Source: Noviherbaspirillum aridicola (lineage in GTDB: Bacteria > Pseudomonadota > Gammaproteobacteria > Burkholderiales > Burkholderiaceae_D). Taken from it: a stretch of DNA of 64,000 nt. The stretch covers positions 248,001-312,000 of the forward strand of contig NZ_BPMK01000002.1 in assembly GCF_019656455.1 (NCBI RefSeq), given 5' to 3'. This document shows, piece by piece, positions 19,054 to 27,103 of the stretch (the first letter of the stretch is position 1; each line of letters starts with the position of its first letter). The position numbers and the translations under genes are program-made. Below the pieces are notes generated by a model. That model saw nothing but the letters and a program-made list of their open reading frames with translations, was not told the origin of the DNA and made no database searches.

Positions 19054-20132
19054 GCTGCCTCCTTGTTGCGGAATTTCTGCGCCAGGCCGAGCACGCCCTG
19101 CGGCATGAACAGCGTCACCAGGATGAACAGCGCGCCGAGCGCATACAGCCAGAGGTCGGGAAAGGCGGCGGTGAACCAGCTCTTGAGGCCGTTGACCGAG
19201 AACGCGCCGATGATGGGACCGAGCAGCGAGCCGCGCCCCCCGACCGCCGCCCAGATCACCATCTCGATCGAATTCCCCGGCGACATTTCGGAGGGATTGA
19301 TGATGCCCACCTGCGGCACGTAGAGCGCGCCCGCGATGCCGCACAGGACGGCCGACAGCGTCCACACGAACAGCTTGAACCAAAGCGGGTTGTAACCGAT
19401 GAACATCAGCCGAGACTCGGAATCGCGCACCGCCTGCAGTACGCGGCCGAGCTTGGAGGTCACGATCCAGCGGCACAGCAGCAGCGCGCCGACCAGCGCC
19501 GCAAGCGTGATCAGGTAGAGCGCCGCCTTGGTTTCCGGGGCGGTGATCGCAAAGCCGGCGATCCGCTTGAAGTCGGTGAAACCATTGTTGCCGCCGAACC
19601 CGGTGTCGTTGCGGAAGAACAGCAGCATGAAGGCGAAGGTCATGGCCTGGGTGATGATGGAGAAGTACACCCCCTTGATGCGCGAACGGAACGCGAAGTA
19701 GCCGAACACGAAGGCCAGCACGCCCGGCACGAGCACCACCAGCGCCAGCGCATACCAGTAGTGGTCGGTGAAAGACCAGTACCACGGATAGGCCTTCCAG
19801 TCGAGGAAGACCATGAAGTCCGGCAGATGGCTCTGATACACGCCGTCCTTGCCGATGGCGCGCATCAGGTACATGCCATGGGCGTAGCCCCCGAGCGCGA
19901 AGAATACGCCGTGGCCGAGCGACAGGATGCCGGTGTAACCCCACACGAGATCCAGCGCCAGCGCCGCGATCGCATAGCACATGAACTTGCCGATCAGCGC
20001 CACCGTATAGCTCGACACATGCAGCGCATGACCCGGCTCGAAGGCCAGATTGAGGACCGGCAGCAAGGCCAGCACCGCGCCGCAGACGACGATCGCTGTC
20101 CAGGCCGGACGCGAGAAGAGTGAGCCTTTCAT
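19050..20132 (-). CDS. urtC: Urea ABC transporter permease UrtC
   Basis: A 360-residue LivM-type permease with about ten membrane segments. Family marks are ALALDLVWGYTGILSLGHGVFFALGGYAHGMYLMR near the N-terminus, the aromatic loop around the DWKAYPWYWSF stretch, VRDSESRLMFIGYNP, and the C-terminal VWAAVGGRGSLLG-like loop (here IWAAVGGRGSLLGPIIGA) that contacts the ATPases. It overlaps urtB and urtD by four bases each, so the block is tightly coupled. Confidence 0.97.
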   Translation of the reverse strand: MKGSLFSRPAWTAIVVCGAVLALLPVLNLAFEPGHALHVSSYTVALIGKFMCYAIAALALDLVWGYTGILSLGHGVFFALGGYAHGMYLMRAIGKDGVYQSHLPDFMVFLDWKAYPWYWSFTDHYWYALALVVLVPGVLAFVFGYFAFRSRIKGVYFSIITQAMTFAFMLLFFRNDTGFGGNNGFTDFKRIAGFAITAPETKAALYLITLAALVGALLLCRWIVTSKLGRVLQAVRDSESRLMFIGYNPLWFKLFVWTLSAVLCGIAGALYVPQVGIINPSEMSPGNSIEMVIWAAVGGRGSLLGPIIGAFSVNGLKSWFTAAFPDLWLYALGALFILVTLFMPQGVLGLAQKFRNKEAA

Positions 20133-21733
20133 TCCGCGCTCCTCCCTTTCATGGCAAACAGGCCCTGCGGCCGCTTCTGTATGAAGATGATGATGAACAC
20201 CAGGATGGCGATCTTGGCCAGCACGGCGCCGGCCATCGGCTCGAGAAACTTGTTGACCTCGCCGAGGCCGATGGCCGCGATGACGGTGCCGGCGAGCTGT
20301 CCGACGCCGCCCAGTACCACCACCATGAAGGAATCCACGATGTAGCCCTGGCCGAGATCCGGCCCGACGTTGCCGAGCTGGGACAGCGCCACGCCGCCGA
20401 GCCCCGCGATGCCGGAGCCGAGGCCGAAGGTCAGCATGTCGATCCTGCCGGTGGAGACGCCGACGCAGTCGGCCATGCGGCGGTTCTGGGTCACGGCGCG
20501 CAGAAACAGGCCAAGCCGGGTCTTGTTCAGGATCAGCCAGACCGCGCCGACCACGGCCAGCGCGAAGAAAATGATCACGATGCGATTCCAGGACAGCACC
20601 AGCGAACCCATCACCGTCACCCCGCCCGACATCCAGGAGGGATTCGCGACTTCCACGTTCTGCGCGCCGAACAGGCTGCGCACCGCCTGCATCAGGATCA
20701 GGCTGATGCCCCAGGTGCAGAGCAGGGTTTCCAGCGGGCGGCCATAGAGCCAGCGGATCACCGTGCGTTCCAGCGCGATGCCGACGGCACCGGCGACCAG
20801 GAAGGCGGCAGGCAGGGCGGCCAGCAGATAGTAGTCCACGGCGCCCGGCAGGTACTGGCGGAACAGCAGCTGGCAGACATAGGTGGCATAGGCGCCGATC
20901 ATCAGCAGCTCGCCATGCGCCATGTTGATGATGCCCATCAGGCCGAAGGTGATCGCCAGACCGAGCGCCGCCAGCAGCAGCACGCTGCCGAGCGAGATGC
21001 CGTAGAACAGGTTGCCGATGAATTCCGTGCGTGCCTGGCGTGCGTTGATCGCGCTGAGAGTGCTGACCGCGGCGATGCGAACGGATTCATCCGCTTCGCT
21101 GTAGCTGCCGTCCGGATTCTTCTCGAGCATCTGCATCAGCGTCGTCTTTACCGCGGCATTCGGGCTGTCGGCCAGCGCCTCGACGGCCGCCTTGCGCACG
21201 GCGGGATCGGGCGACTGCAGGCTGGCGGTGGCGGCGGCAAGTCCGAGGGCGCGGCGGATCTCCGGATCCTGTTCCTTCTCCAGCGCCCTGGTGATCATCG
21301 GCAGCTGGCCCGGGTCGGCATTCCTTTGCATGGCCAGCGCGGCGCCGAGCCGCTGGCCGCGGTCTTCGGACAGCAGCGCGAAGCCTGACAGCGCGCCATC
21401 GAGCGCGCCGCGAAGCCGGTTGTTGACCATGATGCCGTCGACGCCCTCGGGCACCGGACCGGTCTTGCCGGTCGCCGGATCGGTCGCCTTGTCGTCCTCG
21501 ACGATCAGCACGTCGCCGTCGGGCGTGGCATACAGGTTGTCATTCTTGAGTGCGTTCAGCAGCGTGAATGCTTCCTCGTTCGCGAGCGTCGCGATCTTGT
21601 TCACCGCTTCGATGCGGGCGTCCGGATCGTCGCCGGCGAGCGGCCTGAGCAGCTCGGGGTCGATCGCCGCCTCGGCCGTGAGCGCCGTTGCGCACAGCCA
21701 TCCGGTGACAAGCAGTTTTCTCAGCATTTTCAT
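20129..21733 (-). CDS. urtB: Urea ABC transporter permease UrtB
   Basis: A 534-residue LivH-type permease. Unlike LivH it has an N-terminal signal-like segment and about 230 residues of periplasmic helical repeat sequence (VRKAAVEALADSPNAAVK), a known UrtB feature. The permease domain begins near FYGISLGSVLLLAALGLAITFGLMGIINMAHGE and ends with GLFAMKGR. The start at 21733 follows an AGGA element. The frame is open to 21799, but only this start begins with a signal segment. A strong terminator-like hairpin lies between urtA and this gene. Confidence 0.96.
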   Translation of the reverse strand: MKMLRKLLVTGWLCATALTAEAAIDPELLRPLAGDDPDARIEAVNKIATLANEEAFTLLNALKNDNLYATPDGDVLIVEDDKATDPATGKTGPVPEGVDGIMVNNRLRGALDGALSGFALLSEDRGQRLGAALAMQRNADPGQLPMITRALEKEQDPEIRRALGLAAATASLQSPDPAVRKAAVEALADSPNAAVKTTLMQMLEKNPDGSYSEADESVRIAAVSTLSAINARQARTEFIGNLFYGISLGSVLLLAALGLAITFGLMGIINMAHGELLMIGAYATYVCQLLFRQYLPGAVDYYLLAALPAAFLVAGAVGIALERTVIRWLYGRPLETLLCTWGISLILMQAVRSLFGAQNVEVANPSWMSGGVTVMGSLVLSWNRIVIIFFALAVVGAVWLILNKTRLGLFLRAVTQNRRMADCVGVSTGRIDMLTFGLGSGIAGLGGVALSQLGNVGPDLGQGYIVDSFMVVVLGGVGQLAGTVIAAIGLGEVNKFLEPMAGAVLAKIAILVFIIIFIQKRPQGLFAMKGRSAE

Positions 21734-21774
21734 GGGTGGATCCTGGGCGATGCAATGATGGCGGGCGCAAAAAA

Positions 21775-21807
21775 GCCGGAGTGTGGAACAGGGAGCCACG
21801 CTCCGGC
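21775..21807 (-). terminator. Intrinsic terminator/attenuator between urtA and urtB
   Basis: A 12-bp stem (21775-21786 with 21796-21807, one G-T wobble, nine-base loop) is followed on the minus strand by six T residues (complement of A 21769-21774). It lies 46 bases after the urtA stop, inside an otherwise continuous operon. A second 8-bp hairpin sits at 21824-21844. Partial termination here would give more binding protein than permease. Confidence 0.85.
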
Positions 21808-21853
21808 CCGCGTGCGTCCGCTGCCGCTCCCGAGTGGGGAGCGGACAGGGCGA

Positions 21854-23107
21854 TTACATCTTCTGCTTGGCTTCGTTGCCCTCGATGAACGGGCTCCACG
21901 GCTGCGCGCGGATCGGGCCCTTGGTCTTCCAGACCACGTTGAACTGGCCGTCGGGGCGGATCTCGCCGATCATCACCGGCTTGTGCAGGTGATGGTTGGA
22001 CTTGTCCATCGTCAGCTCATAGCCGGACGGTGCCTTGAAGGTCTGGCCGCCCATCGCCGCGATCACCTTGTCGGTGTCGGTCGACTTGGCCTTTTCGACC
22101 GCCTGCTTCCACATGTGGATGCCGACGTAGGTGGCTTCCATCGGATCGTTGGTCACGACCGTGTCGGCGTTCGGTAGCTTCTTCTCTTTCGCGTAGGCCT
22201 TCCACTTCTTGATGAACTCATTGTTGACCGGGTTCTTCACCGACTGGAAGTAGTTCCAGGCCGCGAGATGGCCGACCAGCGGCTTGGTGTCGACGCCGCG
22301 CAGCTCTTCCTCGCCGACCGAGAAAGCCACCACCGGCACGTCGGTCGCCTTCAGGCCCGCATTGCCGAGCTCCTTGTAGAAGGGCACGTTGGAATCGCCG
22401 TTGATGGTGGAGATCACCGCGGTCTTGCCGCCGGCCGAGAACTTCTTGATGTTGGCGACGATGGTCTGGTAGTCGGAGTGGCCGAAAGGCGTGTAGACCT
22501 CATCGATATCGGAATCCTTCACGCCCTTGGACTTGAGGAAGGCGCGCAGGATCTTGTTGGTGGTGCGCGGATAGACATAGTCGGTGCCGAGCAGGACGAA
22601 GCGCTTGGCACCGCCGCCTTCCTTGGACATCAGGTATTCCACCGCCGGGATCGCCTGCTGGTTGGGCGCGGCGCCGGTGTAGAACACATTCTTCTCGAGC
22701 TCTTCGCCTTCGTACTGCACCGGATAGAAGAGCAGGCTGTTGAGCTCCTTGAACACCGGCAGCACCGACTTGCGCGACACCGAGGTCCAGCAGCCGAACA
22801 CGACCGCCACCTTGTCCTGCGTGACCAGCTGGCGCGCCTTCTCCGCGAACAGCGGCCAGTTGGAAGCCGGGTCCACCACCACCGGCTCGAGCTTCTTGCC
22901 CATCACGCCGCCCTTGGCGTTGATCTCCTCGATCGTCATCAGGGCGACGTCCTTGAGCGAAGTTTCGGAGATCGCCATCGTGCCGGACAGCGAATGAAGA
23001 ATACCGACCTTGATGGTGTCGGCGGCCAGGGCTTGAGGCATCCAGGCAGAGGCGGTAAGCATCAAAGCGCCGGCAGCGGTCGCTTTCAAGAGGGTGCGAC
23101 GAGACAT
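21854..23107 (-). CDS. urtA: Urea ABC transporter substrate-binding protein UrtA
   Basis: A 417-residue periplasmic urea-binding protein. The signal peptide starts MSRRTLLKATAAGALML and ends near QALAAD. Its twin Arg suggests Tat export. The mature start TIKVGILHSLSGTMAISE and the VVFGCWTSVSRKSVLPV segment are classical UrtA features. The start 23107 has a GGAG element eight bases upstream. It is the first gene of urtABCDE-ureDABCEFG, with a sigma-54 promoter candidate about 60 bases upstream. Confidence 0.97.
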   Translation of the reverse strand: MSRRTLLKATAAGALMLTASAWMPQALAADTIKVGILHSLSGTMAISETSLKDVALMTIEEINAKGGVMGKKLEPVVVDPASNWPLFAEKARQLVTQDKVAVVFGCWTSVSRKSVLPVFKELNSLLFYPVQYEGEELEKNVFYTGAAPNQQAIPAVEYLMSKEGGGAKRFVLLGTDYVYPRTTNKILRAFLKSKGVKDSDIDEVYTPFGHSDYQTIVANIKKFSAGGKTAVISTINGDSNVPFYKELGNAGLKATDVPVVAFSVGEEELRGVDTKPLVGHLAAWNYFQSVKNPVNNEFIKKWKAYAKEKKLPNADTVVTNDPMEATYVGIHMWKQAVEKAKSTDTDKVIAAMGGQTFKAPSGYELTMDKSNHHLHKPVMIGEIRPDGQFNVVWKTKGPIRAQPWSPFIEGNEAKQKM

Positions 23108-23167
23108 TTTTGCTCCTGAGGTGATTATTGGGGTCGACAGACACGCGATAGCTCGCAGGCAAGCTTT

Positions 23168-23183
23168 AGCAGTTTGCGTGCCA
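23168..23183 (-). promoter_or_regulatory. Candidate sigma-54 promoter of urtA
   Basis: Reading the minus strand from 23183, TGGCACGCAAACTGCT matches the -24/-12 consensus TGGCAC-N5-TTGCW at all but one defined base, with the invariant GG-N10-GC spacing. It would start transcription about 50 bases before the urtA ATG. Sigma-54/NtrC control of urea uptake is well known in proteobacteria. The site is seen; its activity is inferred. Confidence 0.75.
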
Positions 23184-23402
23184 CCGGCGCCCCAAACCGG
23201 ACACCCTCTTTTCATGCGCCGCGCGGTCGATTGCGGTGCGCAGTGTCTCGAAATGGTGCTTGCGCTACGACTTTCGCAGCGCGGTGAATGCATTTGGTGC
23301 AGAGGAAGGCGCCGGCGCGCGTCCGCTCAGTGCGCGGCTTGCGCGGCCTCAAGCGCGGCAACGGCTAGCGGCACAGGTCGCGCGAGGCGGGTCCGGCGAC
23401 GC

Positions 23403-24500
23403 TCAGGCCGCGGGGGGGAAGGTCACCACATGATCGGCGCCGAGACGGATGCCGATCTTTTCGCCGAGCGCGTGATCGTGGTGCGAGGGAACGAGCGCGA
23501 GCAGCTTCTGTCCGCTCGGGAGCTTCAATGTATACAGAAACTCGGCGCCCCGGAATGCCTTGCGCACCACCTCGGCCTGCAGCGGGCTGGCGTCGTCGTG
23601 GATGACATCGTCGGCGCGCAGCAGCACGTCGACCTGGCCGCCCTCGCGCTCGCCGGTGGCGCAGAAGTCGATCCCCTGCCATAGCGGCAGGCTGCCGAGT
23701 TCGATGCAGACTTTCTGCGCCGGCAGATCCACGTTGCCGGGCACGAATACGCCCTGGCCGATGAAGTCCGCGACGAAGCGGTTGGCCGGCCGGTGATAGA
23801 GGTTGTAGGCGTCGTCCCACTGCACGATGACGCCCTCCTGCATCACGCCGATCCTGTCGGCGATGGCGAAAGCCTCGTGCTGGTCGTGGGTGACCAGCAC
23901 CGCGGTGGTGCCGAGTTCGTTCAGGATGTCGCGCACTTCCTGCGCCAGGCGCTCGCGCAGGTCGACGTCGAGATTGGAGAAGGGTTCGTCCAGCAGCAGC
24001 AGGTCGGGCTGAGGCGCCAGCGCGCGTGCGAGGGCGACCCGCTGCTGCTGGCCGCCGGACAGTTCGTGCGGATACTGGCGTGCGTGGGCGCCGAGGCCGA
24101 CCAGGTCCAGCAGGCGTTCGACCCGCGACTTGCGCACCGACTGCGGCAGCTTGAGCAGGCCGAAGGCGACGTTTTCCCACACCGAGAGATGCGGAAACAA
24201 GGCATAGTCCTGGAACACCACGCCGACCTGGCGCGTCTCCGGCGGCGCGGTGTGACCGGCGCGGCTGAGTTCGCGCCCGCCGAGCGCGATGCGCCCGTCG
24301 ATCACGCCTTCGAAGCCGGCAATCGCGCGCAGCACCGTGGTCTTGCCGCAGCCCGAGGGACCGAGCAGGCAGCCGATCTCCCCTCGGCCCAGGCTGAAGG
24401 AAAGGCCGTGCACGATTTCATGCGTCCGGCTTCCCTGCGCGTAGCCGACGCGGATGGATTCGACGATCAGGTGAGTGCTGGAGGGAGGTGCGACGAGCAT
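23403..24500 (-). CDS. fbpC: Ferric iron ABC transporter ATP-binding protein
   Basis: A 365-residue ATPase of the FbpC/AfuC type. Walker A is GPSGCGKTT and the ABC signature [15 protein letters not shown]. Walker B LLLLDEPFSNLDVDLRERL has the PFSNLD variant found in Fe3+ importers. The post-ATPase region has a TOBE-like regulatory domain (residues about 260-365). It is transcribed away from fbpB across an 82-base gap with a Fur-box-like site. No gene for the ferric binding protein FbpA is seen in the window. Confidence 0.9.
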   Translation of the reverse strand: MLVAPPSSTHLIVESIRVGYAQGSRTHEIVHGLSFSLGRGEIGCLLGPSGCGKTTVLRAIAGFEGVIDGRIALGGRELSRAGHTAPPETRQVGVVFQDYALFPHLSVWENVAFGLLKLPQSVRKSRVERLLDLVGLGAHARQYPHELSGGQQQRVALARALAPQPDLLLLDEPFSNLDVDLRERLAQEVRDILNELGTTAVLVTHDQHEAFAIADRIGVMQEGVIVQWDDAYNLYHRPANRFVADFIGQGVFVPGNVDLPAQKVCIELGSLPLWQGIDFCATGEREGGQVDVLLRADDVIHDDASPLQAEVVRKAFRGAEFLYTLKLPSGQKLLALVPSHHDHALGEKIGIRLGADHVVTFPPAA

Positions 24501-24533
24501 GGAGTCGATAATTGCGGGGGTGAAACAGTATAT

Positions 24534-24548
24534 TGATTATAATTCTCA
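24534..24548. promoter_or_regulatory. Candidate Fur box between fbpC and fbpB
   Basis: TGATTATAATTCTCA matches the 7-1-7 Fur core TGATAAT-N-ATTATCA at 12 of 14 positions. It lies in an AT-rich patch between two divergent iron-transporter genes, the expected place for an iron-responsive operator serving both. Confidence 0.75.
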
Positions 24549-24582
24549 TTCAGAGTAACAGCATCAATTTCCCGCAGAATTC

Positions 24583-26235
24583 ATGCGCAATCCCGTCTTT
24601 CGCCTGCCCGGCGCGTTCCGCGGCAGTGTCCATCCGCTGCTGATTGCGTCCCTGGTCGTGGCATTCCTGGTGGGCGCGCCCATCTTCGGCGTGCTGTCCA
24701 ACCTCGTCACCGGCGTGCCGGCGGAAACCGGCGACACCTTCAGCCATCTCTGGTCCACGGTGATGCCCGAGTACATCGGCAACAGCCTGATGATCGCCCT
24801 GATCGTGGCGCTCCTGGCAGGGGCGGGCGGCGTCGGCTGCGCCTGGCTGGTGGCCGCGTTCGACTTTCCGGGCAAGCGGTTTTTCGAATGGGCGCTGGTG
24901 CTGCCGCTGGCAATGCCGGCCTACGTCGTGGCCTATGCCTATACCGATTTCCTGCAGTTTTCCGGGCCGGTGCAGACCGGATTGCGCGGGTTGTTCGGCT
25001 GGCAGGCCGGCGATTACTGGTTTCCGCAGGTACGGTCGGTGGGCGGCGCCGGAATCCTGTTCGCCATGGTGCTTTATCCGTATGTGTACCTGCTCGCGCG
25101 CAACGCCTTCCTGGAGCGCAGTCCTCGCATGTGGGACGCGGCCCGCACGCTCGGGGTCGGCCCCTGGCGCGCCTTCTTCACCATCAGCCTGCCGCTGGCC
25201 CGTCCGGCGGCGGCCGCCGGCATCGCGCTTGCGCTGATGGAGACCCTGGCCGACTACGGCGCGGTCGCCTACTTCGGCGTGCCGACGCTCACGACCGGCA
25301 TCTATAAGTCCTGGTACACCTTCTCCGATCGCACCGGGGCGGCGCAGATCGCGGCGGTGCTGCTGCTGGCGGTCACCCTGCTCATGGTGCTGGAGCAGAA
25401 AAGCCGGGGCCGCGCGCGCTACTACGCGGTGGGCGGCCGCGCGCGCGGAGAGGTCACCGCCCGCCTCAACGGACTTCAGGCGCTGGGCACCATGCTGTTC
25501 TGCGCATTTCCCATCCTGCTCGGTTTCGTGATCCCCGTGGCCATCCTCTTCCGCCTGATGCGGCGCGAGGAAACCATCGGCTTCAGCCAGCGCTACCTGG
25601 AGTGGCTGTCCAACAGCGTGCTGCTGGCCGGGGTCACCGCGCTCGCGGCGGTGCTGATCTGCCTGCTGCTCGCCTATGCGGCCCGGCTGGGCCGCAGTCC
25701 TTTGCAGGCGCTGAGCAACCGCGTGGTGAGCATGGGATATGCGGTGCCGGGGGCGGTCATCGCGGTGGGCATCCTGATTCCGCTGGCGCGGATCGATGCC
25801 TGGGGTGCCGAGCGCGGGATGAACTTTGTTCTAACCGGCAGCGTGGTGGCGCTGGTATATGCGTATCTCGTGCGCTTTCTGTCCGTCTCCTACCAGAGCG
25901 TGCAGGCCGGCCTGGTGAAGATCACGCCGAGCATGGACGCGAGCGCCCGCATCCTCGGGCAGGGGCCCCTCGGCATGCTGTGGCGGGTGCATGCGCCGCT
26001 GCTGTGGCGCAGCCTGCTGACGGCCGGCCTGCTCGTGTTCGTCGATGTGGTGAAGGAGCTGCCGGCCACGCTGACCGTGCGGCCTTTCAATTTCGACACC
26101 CTGGCGGTGATCACCCATCAGCTCGCATCGGACGAGCGACTCGGCGAAGCCGCGCTGCCTGCTTTCACCATCGTGATGATCGCATTCCTGCCGGTGATTG
26201 CCCTGGCCCGCGCCATTGCCCGCGGCAGCCGCTGA
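24583..26235 (+). CDS. fbpB: Ferric iron ABC transporter permease (fused, FbpB type)
   Basis: A 550-residue inner-membrane permease with about twelve membrane segments. It is made of two homologous permease halves, as in FbpB/SfuB. Each half has the conserved EAA-like loop: the first at ERSPRMWDAARTLGVGPWRAF and the second at ITPSMDASARILGQGPLGML. The family mark DYGAVAYFGVPTLTTGIYKSWY is at about 225-247. It would import Fe3+ supplied by a periplasmic binding protein that is not encoded nearby. It is divergent from fbpC, with the Fur-box candidate between them. Confidence 0.92.
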   Translation: MRNPVFRLPGAFRGSVHPLLIASLVVAFLVGAPIFGVLSNLVTGVPAETGDTFSHLWSTVMPEYIGNSLMIALIVALLAGAGGVGCAWLVAAFDFPGKRFFEWALVLPLAMPAYVVAYAYTDFLQFSGPVQTGLRGLFGWQAGDYWFPQVRSVGGAGILFAMVLYPYVYLLARNAFLERSPRMWDAARTLGVGPWRAFFTISLPLARPAAAAGIALALMETLADYGAVAYFGVPTLTTGIYKSWYTFSDRTGAAQIAAVLLLAVTLLMVLEQKSRGRARYYAVGGRARGEVTARLNGLQALGTMLFCAFPILLGFVIPVAILFRLMRREETIGFSQRYLEWLSNSVLLAGVTALAAVLICLLLAYAARLGRSPLQALSNRVVSMGYAVPGAVIAVGILIPLARIDAWGAERGMNFVLTGSVVALVYAYLVRFLSVSYQSVQAGLVKITPSMDASARILGQGPLGMLWRVHAPLLWRSLLTAGLLVFVDVVKELPATLTVRPFNFDTLAVITHQLASDERLGEAALPAFTIVMIAFLPVIALARAIARGSR

Positions 26236-26257
26236 AAAAAGAATCCGCTGAAAAAGA

Positions 26258-26280
26258 AAAGCCCCGCGGTGCGGGGCTTT
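26258..26280. terminator. Terminator between fbpB and the phasin gene
   Basis: Perfect 10-bp stem AAAGCCCCGC / GCGGGGCTTT with a three-base loop. On the minus strand it is followed by a T-rich tract (TTTTCTTTTT), so it serves mainly the phasin gene. Confidence 0.85.
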
Positions 26281-26297
26281 CATGGGGCGGCCGGCGA

Positions 26298-26861
26298 TTA
26301 CTTCTTCGCGGCCTTGGCAGCCTTGGCCGCCGGCGGGGTGAACTGGCTCACTGCGTTGTTCAGGTTGGTTTCCATTACTTCAACCGCCTGCTTGGTGCTC
26401 TTGCTGAACTGCTCGTAGCCGGCGCTGGCGTTGCCGATCGCCGACTTCAGCATGGCGACGGCGTTTTCGGAGCCTGCCGGTGCGTTCTTGCTCAGCTCTT
26501 CCACCAGTTCCAGCACCTTGCGGCTGGCTTCGGCGATCTGCGCTTCGGCAGCCTTGCTGATCTCGGCCTGCACACCGCTTGCGATCGTGGTCAGGTGACG
26601 CGAGTAGGCGATCGCCTTTTCCATGTTCGGCTGCGCCTGGGCGGCGGCCAGGGTCAGGAATTCCTGCGGGTCCCTGGCGGCGAGCAGCTGCTTGGCGGCG
26701 CTGGTGCTGTCGTCGAGCGAGGACTTGAACGCGTTCAGGTTCAGATCGAACAGCTTCTCGAAGCCGTCGAAGGCCTTGGTCGACAGCGAGGAGAGCAGCG
26801 CGAGGTTGGCTTCGATGCTGGCTTTGGATGCGTTGGAAAACTGCTCGTTGGTGGTAAACAT
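26298..26861 (-). CDS. phaP: Phasin (PHA granule surface protein)
   Basis: A 187-residue amphipathic helical protein that coats PHA granules. The start MFTTNEQFSNASKASIEANLALL is typical of betaproteobacterial PhaP, and the middle is almost all helix with Ala/Glu/Lys periodicity. The C-terminus is a low-complexity Pro/Ala/Lys tail (PPAAKAAKAAKK). A GGAG ribosome site precedes the ATG by eight bases. The AT-rich upstream region carries an inverted TGC-N3-GCA element that could be a PhaR operator. Confidence 0.94.
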   Translation of the reverse strand: MFTTNEQFSNASKASIEANLALLSSLSTKAFDGFEKLFDLNLNAFKSSLDDSTSAAKQLLAARDPQEFLTLAAAQAQPNMEKAIAYSRHLTTIASGVQAEISKAAEAQIAEASRKVLELVEELSKNAPAGSENAVAMLKSAIGNASAGYEQFSKSTKQAVEVMETNLNNAVSQFTPPAAKAAKAAKK

Positions 26862-26977
26862 GGTTAGCTCCTGAGTGATGTGCGAAGGTCTTGGAATCGG
26901 CGACGCAACGGGGTAACCAGGCTCTTGTGCATCGCAACAAAGCGTATTTTAAGTAAAAAAAATATGCTGTCAACACA

Positions 26978-26999
26978 TTTTTGTTGCAGAGCACAAAAA
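26978..26999. promoter_or_regulatory. Candidate PhaR-type operator upstream of the phasin gene
   Basis: An inverted repeat with T-rich left and A-rich right arms is centred on TGCAGAGCA, about 120 bases before the phasin ATG. TGC-N3-GCA resembles sites bound by PHA-responsive PhaR repressors. The base pattern is seen; the regulator is inferred and not encoded in the window. Confidence 0.45.
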
Positions 27000-27103
27000 G
27001 CGAGGAGTTGCTAAGTGCTTGGTCTGACAGGACTTTTTTCTTCGGATCGCCGTTTTCGTCCCCATGATAGACTCGCCGCTTACCTTTACGTAAACGTCAA
27101 TCC

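Noticed and set aside
23108-23402. Plus-strand frames between urtA and fbpC that could code for a protein.
   Set aside because: They run into the antisense of fbpC and have no similarity; the region is better read as the urtA promoter.
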